Source: Schistosoma mansoni (lineage: Eukaryota > Platyhelminthes > Trematoda > Strigeidida > Schistosomatidae). Taken from it: DNA of 64,000 nucleotides. The stretch's first letter is position 1. Each line of letters starts with the position of its first letter. Positions 48,129-61,024 of this stretch are shown piece after piece. Where the stretch lies: positions 144,110 to 208,109 of the forward strand of contig NW_017386110.1 in NCBI RefSeq assembly GCF_000237925.1. The letters are read 5' to 3'. A program made the position numbers and the translations under genes. The notes below the pieces were generated by a model. The model had not been told where the DNA came from. It searched no databases and was given only the letters and a program-made list of their open reading frames with translations.

Positions 48129-48394
48129 CTAGATTCAGACATCAAATTTAAAGAGAACGAGGTTGAGAGCCACACATCCGCACCATACGTAAGTACAGTT
48201 ACATTTGTAACATTAAGAGCTGCAGTACCATTCACAATTCTGTTGATCCAGTGTGTAAAGAATGAACAACGTCTTTCAAATGGACACATATTGATCACAA
48301 ATTCAAACGGTCCTCCAGTACACATTTGTTTATAAACATCAGTGGCACTTGGAGAAGTTAAAGTACAAGTACTTGAAAGAGTTGTAATAAATGC
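48129..48394 (-). CDS. Altered Cys-rich exon (copy 2): lost acceptor, internal stop, possible new acceptor
   Basis: Counterpart of 13837-14177. The original acceptor (attag) reads ATTAA here, and the first part of the frame contains TTC TAA. Immediately after the stop, ttttctaaacacag|GCA forms a plausible new acceptor with a branch-site-like ctaaac, in the same phase 0 as the lost one. From 48394 down to the old donor at 48128 the frame is open (88 codons + 2). The copy may therefore use a shorter exon, or it may simply be dead. The rest has eight residue changes against copy 1. Confidence 0.5.
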
Positions 48395-48700
48395 CTGTGT
48401 TTAGAAAATATCAAGACTGAAATTACCACGTTGTATGAAAAGAGTTTTACAATTCACAAAAGATGTTTAATCATTCCGAATTGAAAAATCGTTTGGCAAA
48501 ATCACAGATTATTAAACGTTTTCCTAACTCATACAGTCATAAACTCTAATTATTGAATAATAGGTTTCATAGCTTACTATTTGTAAAAGAAAAACAACAT
48601 GTACAACATGTATAATTTCAACAAAAACATAGGCATTAATGTATTCATAGATGTACATTCAACTAATCTTTCAGATCAACATAAATGTAAATGTCTACAT

Positions 48701-48762
48701 ACATACTTACGCCCGTTACATCTCATGGAGTTGTATGAGCCACCCACCAGCATTCTCCATCC
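48701..48762 (-). mobile_element. RTE/SR2-like LINE, 3' tip before gap
   Basis: Matches 14409-14470 of copy 1 and is then hidden by N (48763-48962). The gap is shorter than the roughly 600 bp expected from copy 1. Confidence 0.75.
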
Positions 48763-48962
48763 NNNNNNNNNNNNNNNNNNNNNNNNNNNNNNNNNNNNNN
48801 NNNNNNNNNNNNNNNNNNNNNNNNNNNNNNNNNNNNNNNNNNNNNNNNNNNNNNNNNNNNNNNNNNNNNNNNNNNNNNNNNNNNNNNNNNNNNNNNNNNN
48901 NNNNNNNNNNNNNNNNNNNNNNNNNNNNNNNNNNNNNNNNNNNNNNNNNNNNNNNNNNNNNN
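48763..48962. other. Run of N (assembly gap)
   Basis: 200 undetermined bases inside the LINE remnant. Confidence 0.98.
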
Positions 48963-49315
48963 TGAAAAACTTGAAGCTATGGACGACCGTTTCATCCAGG
49001 TATGCGACTCCTTAGGCAGTGCGTATCCACGATCCCGCACGCAGGATTAATGTCGAACTTCAACCAATATACAATGCTGAGCGACCATCTACTGTCTTCG
49101 TTGAGTAACTGTCTCACACCTGACACGGTTAGACATTAACACTGTCGGACGCCTGCTCGAAGGTTTAGAGCATAAGTTCGAGTTCCACGTGCGAGGTCGT
49201 GGATACGCACTAATGAGGAATACCGAAGTAGGACGAAAAGTTTGTCCAGTGCTTACACGTTTCCAATTGTAGTCTAACATCGAGCGGTTAATGATCTCAA
49301 TAAAAACTCTACAAT
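48963..49315. repeat. Family B inverted pair (copy 2)
   Basis: Counterpart of 15055-15415, nearly identical, with both ribozyme cores damaged in the same way. Confidence 0.7.
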
Positions 49316-52300
49316 CTCCACGACTTTAAGCTGATATTCACATTTAGTTAGTAAATAATGTCATATTTTCGAGCAAGTAAATCCTAATTAAAAACACCTT
49401 TCAAACCAATGAAAATTATGTGAAATTTTGGTTACAATTTCACTAATCAACTTAAAATCATAAATCATTTTTCAAGGTCACTTTTGTACAGTATGTCCTC
49501 TAGAACTTGAAAACTATTTTCACATCTTTCTTCGGATAAAAAAATTCAATGGCATTTTTTTCCAGAACCGTTAACATAATCTAGATAATTGGAATATAGG
49601 AGGAGATATTAAGTATTTTCTTAACGAATGTCATCAAGTGGTTTCAAATGTATTACCGATTAATTGTTTGCGATAGCATTTTACTTTCATCAACTATAGT
49701 TTACAACTATGATATGGCTAATCCCTGTGATCCCGCTATTTAGTGAGTAAACAGTGTACAGTTTCACATCATTGATGGGTTCAAGTAATGTTGCTCAATT
49801 TAAATAAGCCACCTTTATGGAGAAAATAGCTTAAATTTTTCCAATTTCTCTCTTTGATTTCGTTTTCTTTCATGAACTCATTAGTATTGTAGTGATTTAT
49901 GTCAAAAACGTCCTATGTATGATAGAACACTTCTATTTGATGCAAAAACTGTTATTGGAGATTATGAATTAATGAGAAGATGAAAAGATACGTCTTTATG
50001 AATTTATTAAAGATCTTGAAGGTACATAAAATTAGTAAACTTCTGTTTCCCAGAAGTGATACTTGGTAATGTTCTGATGGACTGACTTAATCATCTTATT
50101 ATAGATAATCAGATAACTAGTTTGAATTTAGTTATGTCTATTATCAGTTAAAGTCCATTCAACCCACTTTATAGAATGTTATATTTATTTCATTCACGGT
50201 TTTCAAGTCGTGGCTTTCAGAGGAACCCAAAACTATGTCACATCAGTGTTTCATATGAACTATTCGTCTAATTTTGATGTCATTCATCATGCAAATACGG
50301 TCAATCTCATAGAATAACCCTGGACAGTAACTATAGAAACCGAAAATCGAACCTTGCCAAAGAAATGTTTCAGCAATTTCTCCTTCAACGAACAAGTATA
50401 TCAAAGCGACATAGACTAATTCTCTCTGCTTCACAAAATTAGTGAACTGATTTTATGAAGTAATAAATTTTATGATGCAATATTCTCTTTTTCTCGTTTT
50501 TCCTATGATTGTGGTATGATCCACATATTTTTAACTGAGGCTTCGGTTAGGTTTTGGACACCTACTGTTAAAATGCTATTTCGCAGTCTCATAAATGTAT
50601 AATAATAGAAACACCATTCAGCTGTCAATAGTACTCACCCACCCCAAACATGAATTAGTCTTTATTACTTTGTGATCACTGAATAGGGACACTGTTGACG
50701 ATTATTATAATGGATTACTGGAATTAGGAAATAACAAGTGTTTAGTACTAACTTAAATAGACAAAAGTTCTATTGTTTCATTAATTAGTCAGCCTGAGTA
50801 CTTACGGAAAATGATGATGATTCTGGAAAATTAGATGACATTCGCAAACCATTTCTTAAACCAATATCTTATCACTGTGACAGTAATCGAATTGTAGTCA
50901 CCAGAACAGAAGTAAAAACCTTAGACAGTTCTTCAAAAGAAACCGTATTGGTAGAACGACGTACAGAAACGGAGTGGATTATTGTTCATGTGAGGGTAAA
51001 TATATGTTAGACTACTGGAGCCAAACCTCTTCATGAGCAACTATTCCTGTTACAATTTAGTCCACTGGTTAGGAAACTAGATGAAAAATACTTGGTTAAC
51101 AACTGATCGTGTACAGTTTGAAGGACAGTCTCAGGTTTCCGGAAGTAACAAATTAAATTAATATGTAAAACATTCCAAACTTCTGGCGCATCGTTAAGAT
51201 CTACTAACACTTTTTCATGTGGTATTGTTCGCTTGAACCTTTCCATTGATATTTAGGACTGCAATTGATCAGCCTCTTATTGACATATGTACATTCTGTA
51301 CGGATTGTCCTAATATTGCCTTGAATCACAAGCATGTTAAGCAGAGATGGATTGTGGCTAACAGTGGAATCCAAGGCGCGCGCTTCGTCTTGTTTGTCAC
51401 TCATCAGACGGATGTATCTGCATCAAACCTGGGATACAGAACGGAATATGCGTCCTGGATTCCACTGCTGGCGACCATCCATCTTTGCTTATTAATATTA
51501 CTATTGAAAATATTTGACATCATTCTAAACTATTTATGATCAAAAGATATATTCTATGCACAATTCACAGAGATGTTAAGGCTATGACTTGTAAACATTC
51601 ACTTTTAGTTCAGCAATAAGACAAACCATCTAGAATCTGTGTATTTATGAGTAAACATTCGAGACGAGTTATTGCTCAAATCTTCTTTGTGAAACTGAGG
51701 AGAACGAAATTACCATTTGCCATTACGAGACCTCATTCTACGCATGATGTGATGATGATGATGATGATGATAATTTCATGTTTCATTACGAGATAAAATG
51801 ATAGAATTATTCTAGTGAAAAGTTACGGTAGGGCTCAATTTAATATGGAAGCGACAACTGAGAATAAAAGAAAATGATTTGGCGTAATATCAGCGTATTC
51901 TGTAATTAATGCTCAAATTATTTACAAATCTGTTAAACGTTCCCTAAATACCCCGTCACATTTCTGTCATGGAGAACAATTATTGTTCTCTGATGGATGG
52001 TTTATGTTTTATTTTTATATATGTTATTACCTTGAATCAATCAGACTTATAAACTTGCATTTAGCTGAGTGAAAATTGAAATACAATTCATATTATATTC
52101 TGCCAGTTGTAAATTGAACCGAAAGAACAGCAGAAGAACATAATAACCGAATAATCGGTCATCTCAAGAGATCCTTTAGGGTGAATAACGATCTTATGTC
52201 AGAATTCGGTACTGATTGTGTTTGACGAACTATCAGCATCTACATACAACCACAGATAAGTGGCATCCACAACTCTTTTTTTTTCTTAAAACACCTCAAT

Positions 52301-52609
52301 AAAACTACAACATACATCAATTATATGGAGTTTATTATAGATAGATAAAAATTTTATCTAGTAACGTGACATAAACATTACGGTCTTGCTTGAAAATCCA
52401 ATTTAATAGTCATCCTGAAAGTTCAGGTAGCTAAACAATGCCGTTAGATAAAATACAACAACTGAAGTTAGATTATCAATTAAACAAAATAACAGTTAAT
52501 CCATTGATATTGTATACCGATTCCACCAAATAATGTAAGGAAGTCAAGTAACAAAATTATCTTGATGTAATTCGAAGCAAAATGAATGAAAATGAGTACT
52601 GTGACTTAC
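49316..52609. other. Intron (copy 2), with family A pair
   Basis: Nearly identical to 15416-18711 of copy 1. It includes the family A inverted pair at about 51211-51496 and a longer (GAT)n run at 51746-51772. No exon is seen. Confidence 0.5.
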
Positions 52610-52770
52610 TGCTGGAGTAGTGGTATTAAATATGAAGCTACCAAATATAGAGATTGAAACTGTCAAATTGTAAGTAAAATTGACCAGTGGTCTGACAGAG
52701 TTCGCAGTGAACATTGGGATATACAAAGTTAACTCATTTGCTGCCGAAATAGTTTGATCGGTTGCGACTC
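52610..52770 (-). CDS. Exon of modular extracellular protein (copy 2)
   Basis: Counterpart of 18712-18875, one codon shorter (LTVSISIFG against LTVNSISIFG), frame kept. It has the same donor and acceptor, and the same doubt about an earlier acceptor. Confidence 0.6.
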
Positions 52771-53291
52771 CTATAGACATAAAACATAAATTGACAGCCA
52801 AATTTCTTAATGAGGCAAATTTGAATATTTGTACTTTGACAACTATCAATTTATCACATCTACGTACATCCACACAAGAAAACATAATTCCTATGGGATC
52901 GATAAACCACAATTTAATACGAAATTGATATTAATACACACGATTTACTAGAAACATACCTTTCCTGAAGATTTTTCAATCAGTTGAAGGGATATTTGTT
53001 TGAAAGAGTGCAGATAGTTTGATTGTAAAATCAAATATTTCTATTTTAGATGATCAGTTAGTATGGTTTGGGTCTATTATAATATTGTACTAAGTTATAA
53101 CATATCCACTAGGCTGTAAAAACATTCGATTAAGGAAGGAATCCCTTTTCAACAAAATTAATTTCAACTATGGACCAGCATATATGCACGAGAAATTGTC
53201 AATCTAAAATAATTAGTACCTGGAGTTTGATCTCACATCTAGTTTTTAGAGTGGGTATACAGTAAAATAATAATAATAACTTACAACTTAC

Positions 53292-53408
53292 TGTAACCCT
53301 TAAAGTTCTAGCTACAGGTGGATTTTCAAATAAGTTACCTGAGTGTAATCTTTTGAATCTACCCCCTACCACAAAACTATGAATGAAGTTTGTCCACAAA
53401 CCCGGAAT
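53292..53408 (-). CDS. Exon of modular extracellular protein (copy 2)
   Basis: Identical to 19397-19513, with 39 codons in phase 0. Confidence 0.6.
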
Positions 53409-53982
53409 CTAAAAAATGCTTTTTATTAGCGATGTAAAGGTCTTCATTTCCTTAGTTCAAGTCAAAAATATGAGATAATCAAATCAATAACAAAATAAGA
53501 ACATCTTGGCATTTTGAACATGAAGAATTTTTTTCCTAGAAGTACGTTTCTCGTAGTAGGTGGTGCGTTTGAATGTAAGAATGTAACACTAATTAGTCAA
53601 TACAGTTAGTGTTACACAAATAACAGAAATAGTATGAAGATTCCTGAGAACGTCCACTTTAAGTACTGACTAAAACTGAGTCTATTAAATCAGTTTTATC
53701 ACTATTCATCATTATTTCAAATGAACTATGAAAGTAAAAGCATGTTTGACAGGTGTGCATGGGTAGTAAGAAAAGGAAAATTGTCCATTATCGAATAAGT
53801 AAAAAACACTATTAAATGACTAGAAATCAGCTTGGAGACTGCCTTGACATAACTCGGTGACTTCATTAAGTACAGCTAAAAAGATTCATGAGTAAAATCG
53901 TTTATTAATGAAAGAAAGATTATTAGTAATCATATCAATACCGATTACTATAAATAAAACAGTGAAATAAGTGACAACAAAC

Positions 53983-54268
53983 CTTCGTAATAAGCTTTAT
54001 CTATAATGAGATAAACCATATTTTCCAAAGAGTCCGAATTTATGCTGATATATGTCAATGATGTTAATTGGCTTAGTATAATTGGCCTGACAAGTATGTA
54101 TTCTTGGTAAGCACCTGGAGCATAAAGTTGGAAATATATCGTCTGCCATACATTGGGTTTCAGAGTCAATGTTAACTTTAATGTTGTTAGAGTGTTTGGT
54201 ATAACTTGATTTTTGACTGTATTTGAATCACTAGAGGTTAAAGCAACACCTGGAGCCTGACTTGATGA
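53983..54268 (-). CDS. Exon of modular extracellular protein (copy 2), undamaged form
   Basis: The acceptor attttttcaag lies before 54268 and the donor GAAG|GTTTGT at 53982. The exon has 95 codons + 1 and enters in phase 0, as the exon at 54881-55079 exits. It begins SSSQAPGVALTSSDSN and carries strands such as TLKLTLTLKP and WQTIYFQLYAPGAYQEY. Copy 1 lacks its first half and acceptor (about 310 bp). The step to the exon at 53408 is off by one base, so a further small exon may lie between them. Confidence 0.65.
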
Positions 54269-54880
54269 CTTGAAAAAATTAAAAAAATGCAAATTCCTTT
54301 TATACATTGTAAAATCTGAAAAAAAATTGTTATGAACTAAACATTTACAACTTACCACTATGCTCGATAATTAATAAACTCGACAAAATTACAATGCTCT
54401 TCAATGAATTTAAGATGAATTTTAGAATTTCCTGATGGATCTATTAACCTGTGATGTAAGTTAATCAGAGAGTCACGTTTGGTGTTCATATTGAAAGTAA
54501 ATCCTGATAGGCGTAATCTACGAGGTGATTTAAAGAAGAATATTATAAGTAAATGAGTTTTCTACTAACCATTCAGTAACATAGTGTGTATCATAAATGC
54601 TAGGTATCTTATTATTAATATTACTCTATTTTTGCTAGTTACTAAATCATCAGACTTAAAAGTCATCTTCATATTTTTACAACACAACAAAGTGAACAAC
54701 CTGTTTGAATATCACTTCAACCTGTGTATGTATATCACGTTGTGAAATTCATACTTGTTCTAATCAGTTACAAATATTTATCTACACCTAAATCACAGTC
54801 AGTAGTTTATGGTAGGGTTAAAAAATTCTGAAGTAAAGTATAAAGCAAAATTGAATGCAAAAAAATGTTTCAATTCATAC

Positions 54881-55079
54881 CAGTACAGCGGAACAGTTAG
54901 CTCGTGTAGTAATAGCTAACGTTTTCGTAAAACTGGATACACCAGAAGTAAATGTTGATGTGATTACTAAAGGCTGTGTGGTAATTGGAATTATCGAATA
55001 ACGCAATGCAATATCACACTGAGCATCTGTACATGATTCATTGAAGTACACCGAATTTATTTGCAATCTAGCCAAGTCA
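54881..55079 (-). CDS. Exon of modular extracellular protein (copy 2)
   Basis: Counterpart of 20673-20871. The protein is identical, with one silent difference seen. Confidence 0.65.
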
Positions 55080-55299
55080 CTTTGGTAATAGAGAAAATAA
55101 AGGCAAAATAAAAGGAAGAGTGATTTATGAATAATTGTTAGAATAACAGAAATACTGTAGTGTATGGCAGTTCACGTACAATTGAGTTTGTTCATATTTA
55201 ATTTGGTCAAGGCCTTCTTGTTAAATTATTTAACGGACAGAGTCATTCGTACAATAACAACCTATTCATACTATTGTACCTTTATTAATGTTGCACTTG

Positions 55300-55628
55300 T
55301 ATGAATATGTACGCTTGAGTTTTGCTTACTGCGTACGCATTTATTCATTCTACTAGCCTTAATATTAGTCGCTTAATTGATTTGATGATTTATTCATTTC
55401 CATATGTACATTTTAATCCTGTTCAAAAACTCGCACACTCGTTCATAGACTTGATCACTCACACTCTCGCCCATTCGACTCGCACGCTCACCCGCTTGCT
55501 TTTCGACATTACTCTTTCATGTTTGCTTAACGTGCCTGTAATTTTGCCAATATGTGCGTGGTACAATAATAATCATATTCAACACTTCGTATTCACCTTC
55601 TGATTCATACAACGTTGGGGCGTTATCT
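55300..55628 (+). mobile_element. LTR-retroelement fragment (copy 2)
   Basis: Counterpart of 21090-21515, keeping some different middle sequence and ending at a (TA)n run. Treated as a fossil fragment. Confidence 0.35.
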
Positions 55629-55654
55629 TATATATATATATATATATATATATA
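55628..55654. repeat. (TA)n microsatellite
   Basis: About 13 TA units stand where copy 1 has about 1.6 kb (21370-22960). The run marks the edge of the size difference between the copies. Confidence 0.9.
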
Positions 55655-55712
55655 ATGAATTATGTATTCACATTTACATATACATGAGAATACGGTTAAT
55701 AATCAAGCTTAC

Positions 55713-55954
55713 GGTTTAACAGAAAGATCAGAACCCACAGGCGCTACAGTTTTCAATAGATATCCAATTGTTTGAATACTTTGTCTGATTATAATTGCTT
55801 CACTTGAATTTACTTGTAACTGAAAAATTACCGGTATGTAGACAAAGTCTTTAACGAATTTCACTCGAACTTCTACAACTGTACTAAAGTTTACCGCTGG
55901 TTGTGAACTTCGTGGTTCGACTTTTTCAATGGTAACTACAGGAGTTTTAGGGAC
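55713..55954 (-). CDS. Exon of modular extracellular protein (copy 2)
   Basis: Counterpart of 23030-23271, 242 bp with the same borders. It begins VPKTPVVTIEKVEP (two changes near the start). Confidence 0.7.
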
Positions 55955-56714
55955 CTAATTTCAAATAATGTTTGCAAATGATAACAAGTTAAGAGAATGA
56001 TTACAATTTACATTTATATTTACACGTAGTTTATATTTGGGTTATAAGCATTCATCTGAAATGATTTGCGTAGAATAATAAATGTTAGGCAAATGAGCAT
56101 GACTGATTAATTTAAGTCTGATTTCAAAGAAAAGTATTTGGGTAAATGGGATATTCAGATTTGATTGAAAATTACCGGTAGCTAACGTGTCTTGGTACTA
56201 TATTTGATGTTGCATATATAATGCTGTGCAATTTAAACTGTTCCATGGTAAACATTGATATTTTTGTATTTCAGTTACTAAAGTCTGTAACCACAAATTT
56301 TTTGATATAAATCGACAATCACTAAGTCAAATATCGCGAAATAAACGGCCGTACCTTTTGATGCTAACTGACAGATGTTCACTAGATCTGTACCCCTTTA
56401 ATCGGATCCAAAATTTATTTCAATGAAGCACATTAGTTTATCCTTAGTAAATTCCGTAACAGATAGATGAGGACTCAAAATTAGATTATGATACAAAAAA
56501 TCAATGTGTATTGGGAAATGGTGATCGATGTGATGTGGGATTTGATGTCAACATCAGTATATCTTGTTATAACTCTCGGTTTTCTTCGTTTACAGGAATA
56601 GGACGTTAATTTGCTTTAAATGTATATCTACACTAGATTCCCTCCCAGTGTCTATTCTACAGAGCTTTATCACAACGTGATTATCAGAAGGGCGATGTTT
56701 GTGGATATTTTTAG

Positions 56715-56935
56715 TGATTTTTTTGTTGAAATCATGAGTCAATTGTAGCTAGACCACCATGGAAAACATGGAAGCACTGGATGGTCGTTTCGTCCTAGTG
56801 TGAGACTCCTTAGCTTTGCGCACCCACGATCCTGCACTCGCGAGATTCGAACCAATGACCTACCAATCTGGAGCCGGAACCCTTAACCGATAGACCACTG
56901 AGCCGGCATCCAACGGTGTTAATGTCTAACCAGGG
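56715..56935 (-). repeat. Family B hammerhead repeat joined to Penelope-like tail
   Basis: On the minus strand the head (A box ggctcagtgg, B box ggttcgaatctc) and a ribozyme follow directly after the Penelope-like coding end at 56937. The core reads CTAAGGA and the triplet ATC, so it is inactive. The junction supports family B as a terminal unit of a Penelope-like element. Confidence 0.7.
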
Positions 56936-57390
56936 TAGGTTAAGGGTAAGAACAAATTGTTTTTGAACACATAAAGGGGGTTTCAATTTCCGTATAGCCA
57001 AAGCTTCAATAAATCTTAGTATACGTCCTTGAAGGCTTTTGTACAACACTACAAATGCTGATTTGATGTCAACCTTATGACCAGTTTCAAATAAATGTTT
57101 CGCAATAGAGGAAGATGTTTGTCTATTATTTATTATCCAGAGTAGTCATCACATCGTTTTTGTGTACTTTATTTATTTTCTTACCTTAACCTGTCTAGTT
57201 GACCTTTTAATTTTCATATAAAAATGTCTTAACAAGTATATGTGTGATCAGATTGTTCGAAATGTATTGCGCTAATATATCACATAATTCTGATAAACTT
57301 CGTCTTCTCATTGCATTATCGAAATTTATCAAAGGGACTAATTGTTTTACATAATGGTTACTTGATACAATTGACCTTATTCACATTAAG
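56930..57390 (-). mobile_element. Penelope-like tail with one arm, inverted relative to copy 1
   Basis: The minus-strand frame 56937-57135 reads FIEALAIRKLKPPLC and LTLNLPW, the C-terminal Penelope-like region. The adjoining sequence 57135-57390 matches the left arm of copy 1 (26119-26313 and about 70 bp beyond) in reverse complement. No second arm is present. Confidence 0.7.
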
Positions 57391-57559
57391 TCATATAATT
57401 GAGATAGAAATTTATTTCGCTAGACATAGGCTTGTTCATTGACACTTCATTCAACCTACATTACATATGCTTGTCAAAAAAGGTTATTTTTTCAACGTTC
57501 AGCGATTTAGTGTTTGACAGTATGAGAGTAATTATTTTCCCTTGTGATGGAAAATGTAT

Positions 57560-58070
57560 ATACAGTTTTTCATTGTTCGTCTAGTATGTTTAACAAAGGG
57601 AACTGTTGAATTGGAAATATAATTCCAGACTTTCTAATTAAATAACGTTTACAATGTCATTTACAAATGAAAATAAAAAATTCAGATCATTAATTTGAAA
57701 GGCTGTGCACTTCAAAAACATTGGCTGTTAACATTACGTGCCAAAAAATGTTATGCCCACCTCACAAACACAATTACCGTATTACATGACTGAGTACACT
57801 AACATGTATTTTCGGTGATCATTAATAAGTGATCAACTACAAAGAATGTACAGTTCAGCATATTTTATGCTTTGAATGGATTTGCAAAAAAACCTTGATA
57901 ACAATATTACGTTCATTTACGACACCCTTTTCAAAGCTAAACTGATCAACTTTTGGTATTAAGAATAACGGTTTGCAAAATAACTGAATTATAAAGATTA
58001 TTTGCTTCTTTCACAAACATTATTACTATCTTCAGATTGCGTATAAGTTGTTTCATTTAACCATCGTTTA
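57560..58070 (+). repeat. Copy 2 counterpart of the 700-bp direct repeat
   Basis: It matches the end of 26981-27680 and occurs once only in copy 2. A family A repeat (58072-58319) follows, as in copy 1. Confidence 0.8.
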
Positions 58071-58071
58071 C

Positions 58072-58319
58072 GGTTCGAGTTCCAGAGTGAACATCAACTC
58101 TGAGATGCAGATACATCTAGCTTACCAGTCCCAAATAGGACGAAGTGCGCGTCTTGGATTCCACTGCTAGCCACTATCCATCTTTGCTTACCATGCTTGT
58201 GAATTTAGGCTATATCGAGGCAATGTGCACAGTATGCACATATGCCAATTAGAGACTGACCAGTTACAGTCCTTAAAACATCAATGGGAAGTTCCAAACA
58301 ATTCTAAGTGAATTTCAAT
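58072..58319 (+). repeat. Family A hammerhead repeat, 5'-truncated (copy 2)
   Basis: Counterpart of 27683-27930, with the same core defects and the same trailing trinucleotide run. Confidence 0.8.
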
Positions 58320-58594
58320 AATAATTTTTATTATTATCATCATTATCATTATTATCACTGTTCTTATTATTATTATCATTGTAAGGACAGGAGAATGTAT
58401 ATCTCATCTAACGCCTGTCAGAGTATCCACAAGTCTGACTAGGTAAAACAACCTATCATTATCATTCTCGCCCACATATTATACCTTCAGAACAAAAGTG
58501 TTTCAGCTTAACTTGTAGTAATTTGGATTATCGCGTTGTAGATTTTCTCACTGAATTCTGACTAGTCATAGTGGATGTATATGCATCCCATGAA

Positions 58595-59380
58595 AATCAC
58601 TTCGATATTGTGATTAAGTCACAAGTATTTTAAGCAGAGTTGGACAGTAAATAGCAGTAGAATCCATGACTCTTGTACATATGTGAACTAGTGCCTCATA
58701 AATTGGTGAAATATTCCCAGTATGACCCTGAAAACGAGTATAGAGTTCTTGTCTTACGCGTCATGATCATTTTTCCCAGACTTGATCTGAGTGAGCAATA
58801 AAAAGCATCCATTTCAGTCAGGAAAACTTAATTGCTCATGCGGTTTTACATGTTTCAAAATCTCGAGTTCCAAGGTATTTTATGTTGGAAATAAAGATAG
58901 AGTAGGGTTAAGGGATACTTGAAATTTCCAAAAATTGTAAAGCAAAACTATAAATCACATTCATCTGAATAATAGATAAATGTATAGATCACTGGGGTAG
59001 CATAACATACAAATGAGTTTAGGGTTTCATATATCTAAGACTTCAAAGACCCTAAATATAAAATAAATATAAAGCGCGTTTTGTCTCATTTGGAATTCAG
59101 TGGTAAGATATTCCTGTACTTCAGTACTGATGTTCATATGAGGACTTGAACTCAGTACTTCGAACACACAACGCGTCATCCACTTAACGTCTATGTTCAG
59201 ATTTGCATAAACGTCCTGAATTCTACTGATATCTACTGTTCAATTTTGCTTACAACACTTGTGACTTAATCACAACATTGAAGTGATCTGGATATGATAC
59301 ACGAATATCACAAGAGACTGATCATTTGCTCTCGAACATATCAATGGAAGATTCATGTAACAAATACAAATAAGTTAAAT
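58595..59380. repeat. Old family A inverted pair (copy 2)
   Basis: Counterpart of 28235-28960, with about 1-2% difference by eye. Confidence 0.6.
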
Positions 59381-59480
59381 CGATGCTTAAAATCATATAT
59401 GTCCTACATTGATAGATCAGGTTCTATTTGTAGAATATTGTTTAGATGCAATATTGAATGAAATTATGAATCAAACTTAC

Positions 59481-59741
59481 AGGAGTAGTGGATATGGGTT
59501 GCACCATAGACGTTATTGGAAGCGTTACTACAAAAGTAGATATATTTTGTGTTCCATAATACATCCGAAACGAAATTTGTATTTTATCACCCAAGACGTA
59601 ATTGGGATAGTTAAATAATTTTACTCCTATTTGGAAATTATAAGAAACATAGAATGTGTTTTTGTTTCTGAATATACCGATTTGCGTTGTGCCTGTTGTT
59701 CTTCGCCCTTGAAATACAGTGTATTCTGTTATTAGTCTGAT
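59481..59741 (-). CDS. Rapidly diverging exon of modular extracellular protein (copy 2)
   Basis: Counterpart of 29091-29351, also 87 codons, fully open, with the same splice borders. It differs at 16 residues. The central block reads NKNTFYVSYN here and NNNPWNVSYN in copy 1. Two lysine gains (for Asn and Thr) alter charge. Both ends are unchanged. Confidence 0.75.
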
Positions 59742-60839
59742 CTGTAATGTAAGTAAAGTACTCAAACTGAAAATACACTATCAAAACATTTATTAGTATC
59801 GAATTCACCAGTAGTGATGTGATAGTTCTTTGTTTACGAAAATCAGCGGAATTAATTTAAATTTATGTTGATATTTCTGATAAGTCTTGTTGATTGAACG
59901 CTATATTCGGATCCTAAGCTAGTCTCGTAATCCGCAAGCTAGAACTACTCAGCGACTTGAACACGAGAGAAAAGGCGCAAAATATAAGAGAAGCACTTTA
60001 CTCCAAAGGTTCATTTATGCACAGAAAATATAGGGTTTCCATAATATTTTATAAGTCCTTGAGTTTTCCTGAAAATCCTAGAATACTACTAAATATATAG
60101 AAGAACTCTCGTCTAAATAAGAGCTAATAGTTTCACAGTATTTGAGCGCCGAGTTGATGTAAGACATTAAATAGGAATAATATATTTGTAAAATCTCAGC
60201 GAATGAATTTGTAATAAATCCAACGTTTCTGCTGGCAATCTGGTCCAAGCTTTTTCAAGGAATTATAATCACTACTAAATATAGTAGCAGTGTAGTAATC
60301 AGCCTATCTGAACCTCTACATGTGACTTTTCACTCTAGTGATGTTACTAGCAAACCATCTAGTCAAACGATGATCGGATAAAATGCTTCTTAATGTTTCC
60401 TAAGCTTTTCATGTCTATTGCAATAAATCTGCAGGATCATCCCAACAATTTCCTAATTCATTATCACTAGGACACCGTTTAACATCACTGAATAAGAGAA
60501 AAACTATACTCTATGCTTGCCTTCGTGAGGAATATTATTGCATTTAATAAGCATAGCAGAGACAATAACCAACAACATTTTTTCGTTTAATAAACTCCCC
60601 TTTAAAGTTTCCACCTCTTGGATTTAAACAATATTCATTCGTTGTTTTGATTAAACATTAAATGTTATAATATGTGAATCTAGGAATTATTGATTAAGGG
60701 AATGTCCAAATTATTTTACTATTTAGAGTCACTCTAGAATCAATAAACTGGTTGAAACCCATGTCAAACAGAAGTCAAAATAATAATAGTAGTACGCTTT
60801 ACTGTTAAGGGTTCTACAAATTTATACTAATGGTATAAC
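59742..60839. other. Intron (copy 2)
   Basis: Matches 29352-30757 with about 300 bp missing near 60541. No exon is seen. Confidence 0.45.
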
Positions 60840-61024
60840 CGTAGTTTATGTTACATGCAACATGTAGCAAATACGGATTGGTGGAAACTCGTCCATAATT
60901 ATAGAAAATATAGTAAAATGTGAAACAATGAATTTCTGACTTGCATATTACGGTCATCTCCCTATTCTTCTTTAACCCATTGATCATTACGCAACCTCCT
61001 TTTGATATTTGAAATCTGGGATCA
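60840..61024 (-). CDS. Cys-rich exon of modular extracellular protein (copy 2), 3' border weak
   Basis: Counterpart of 30758-30942, identical in protein with four Cys. The acceptor is good and the donor weak. Confidence 0.5.

Noticed and set aside
55628-55654. (TA)n run as an origin or promoter signal
   Set aside because: A plain microsatellite at a deletion or insertion edge between the copies.
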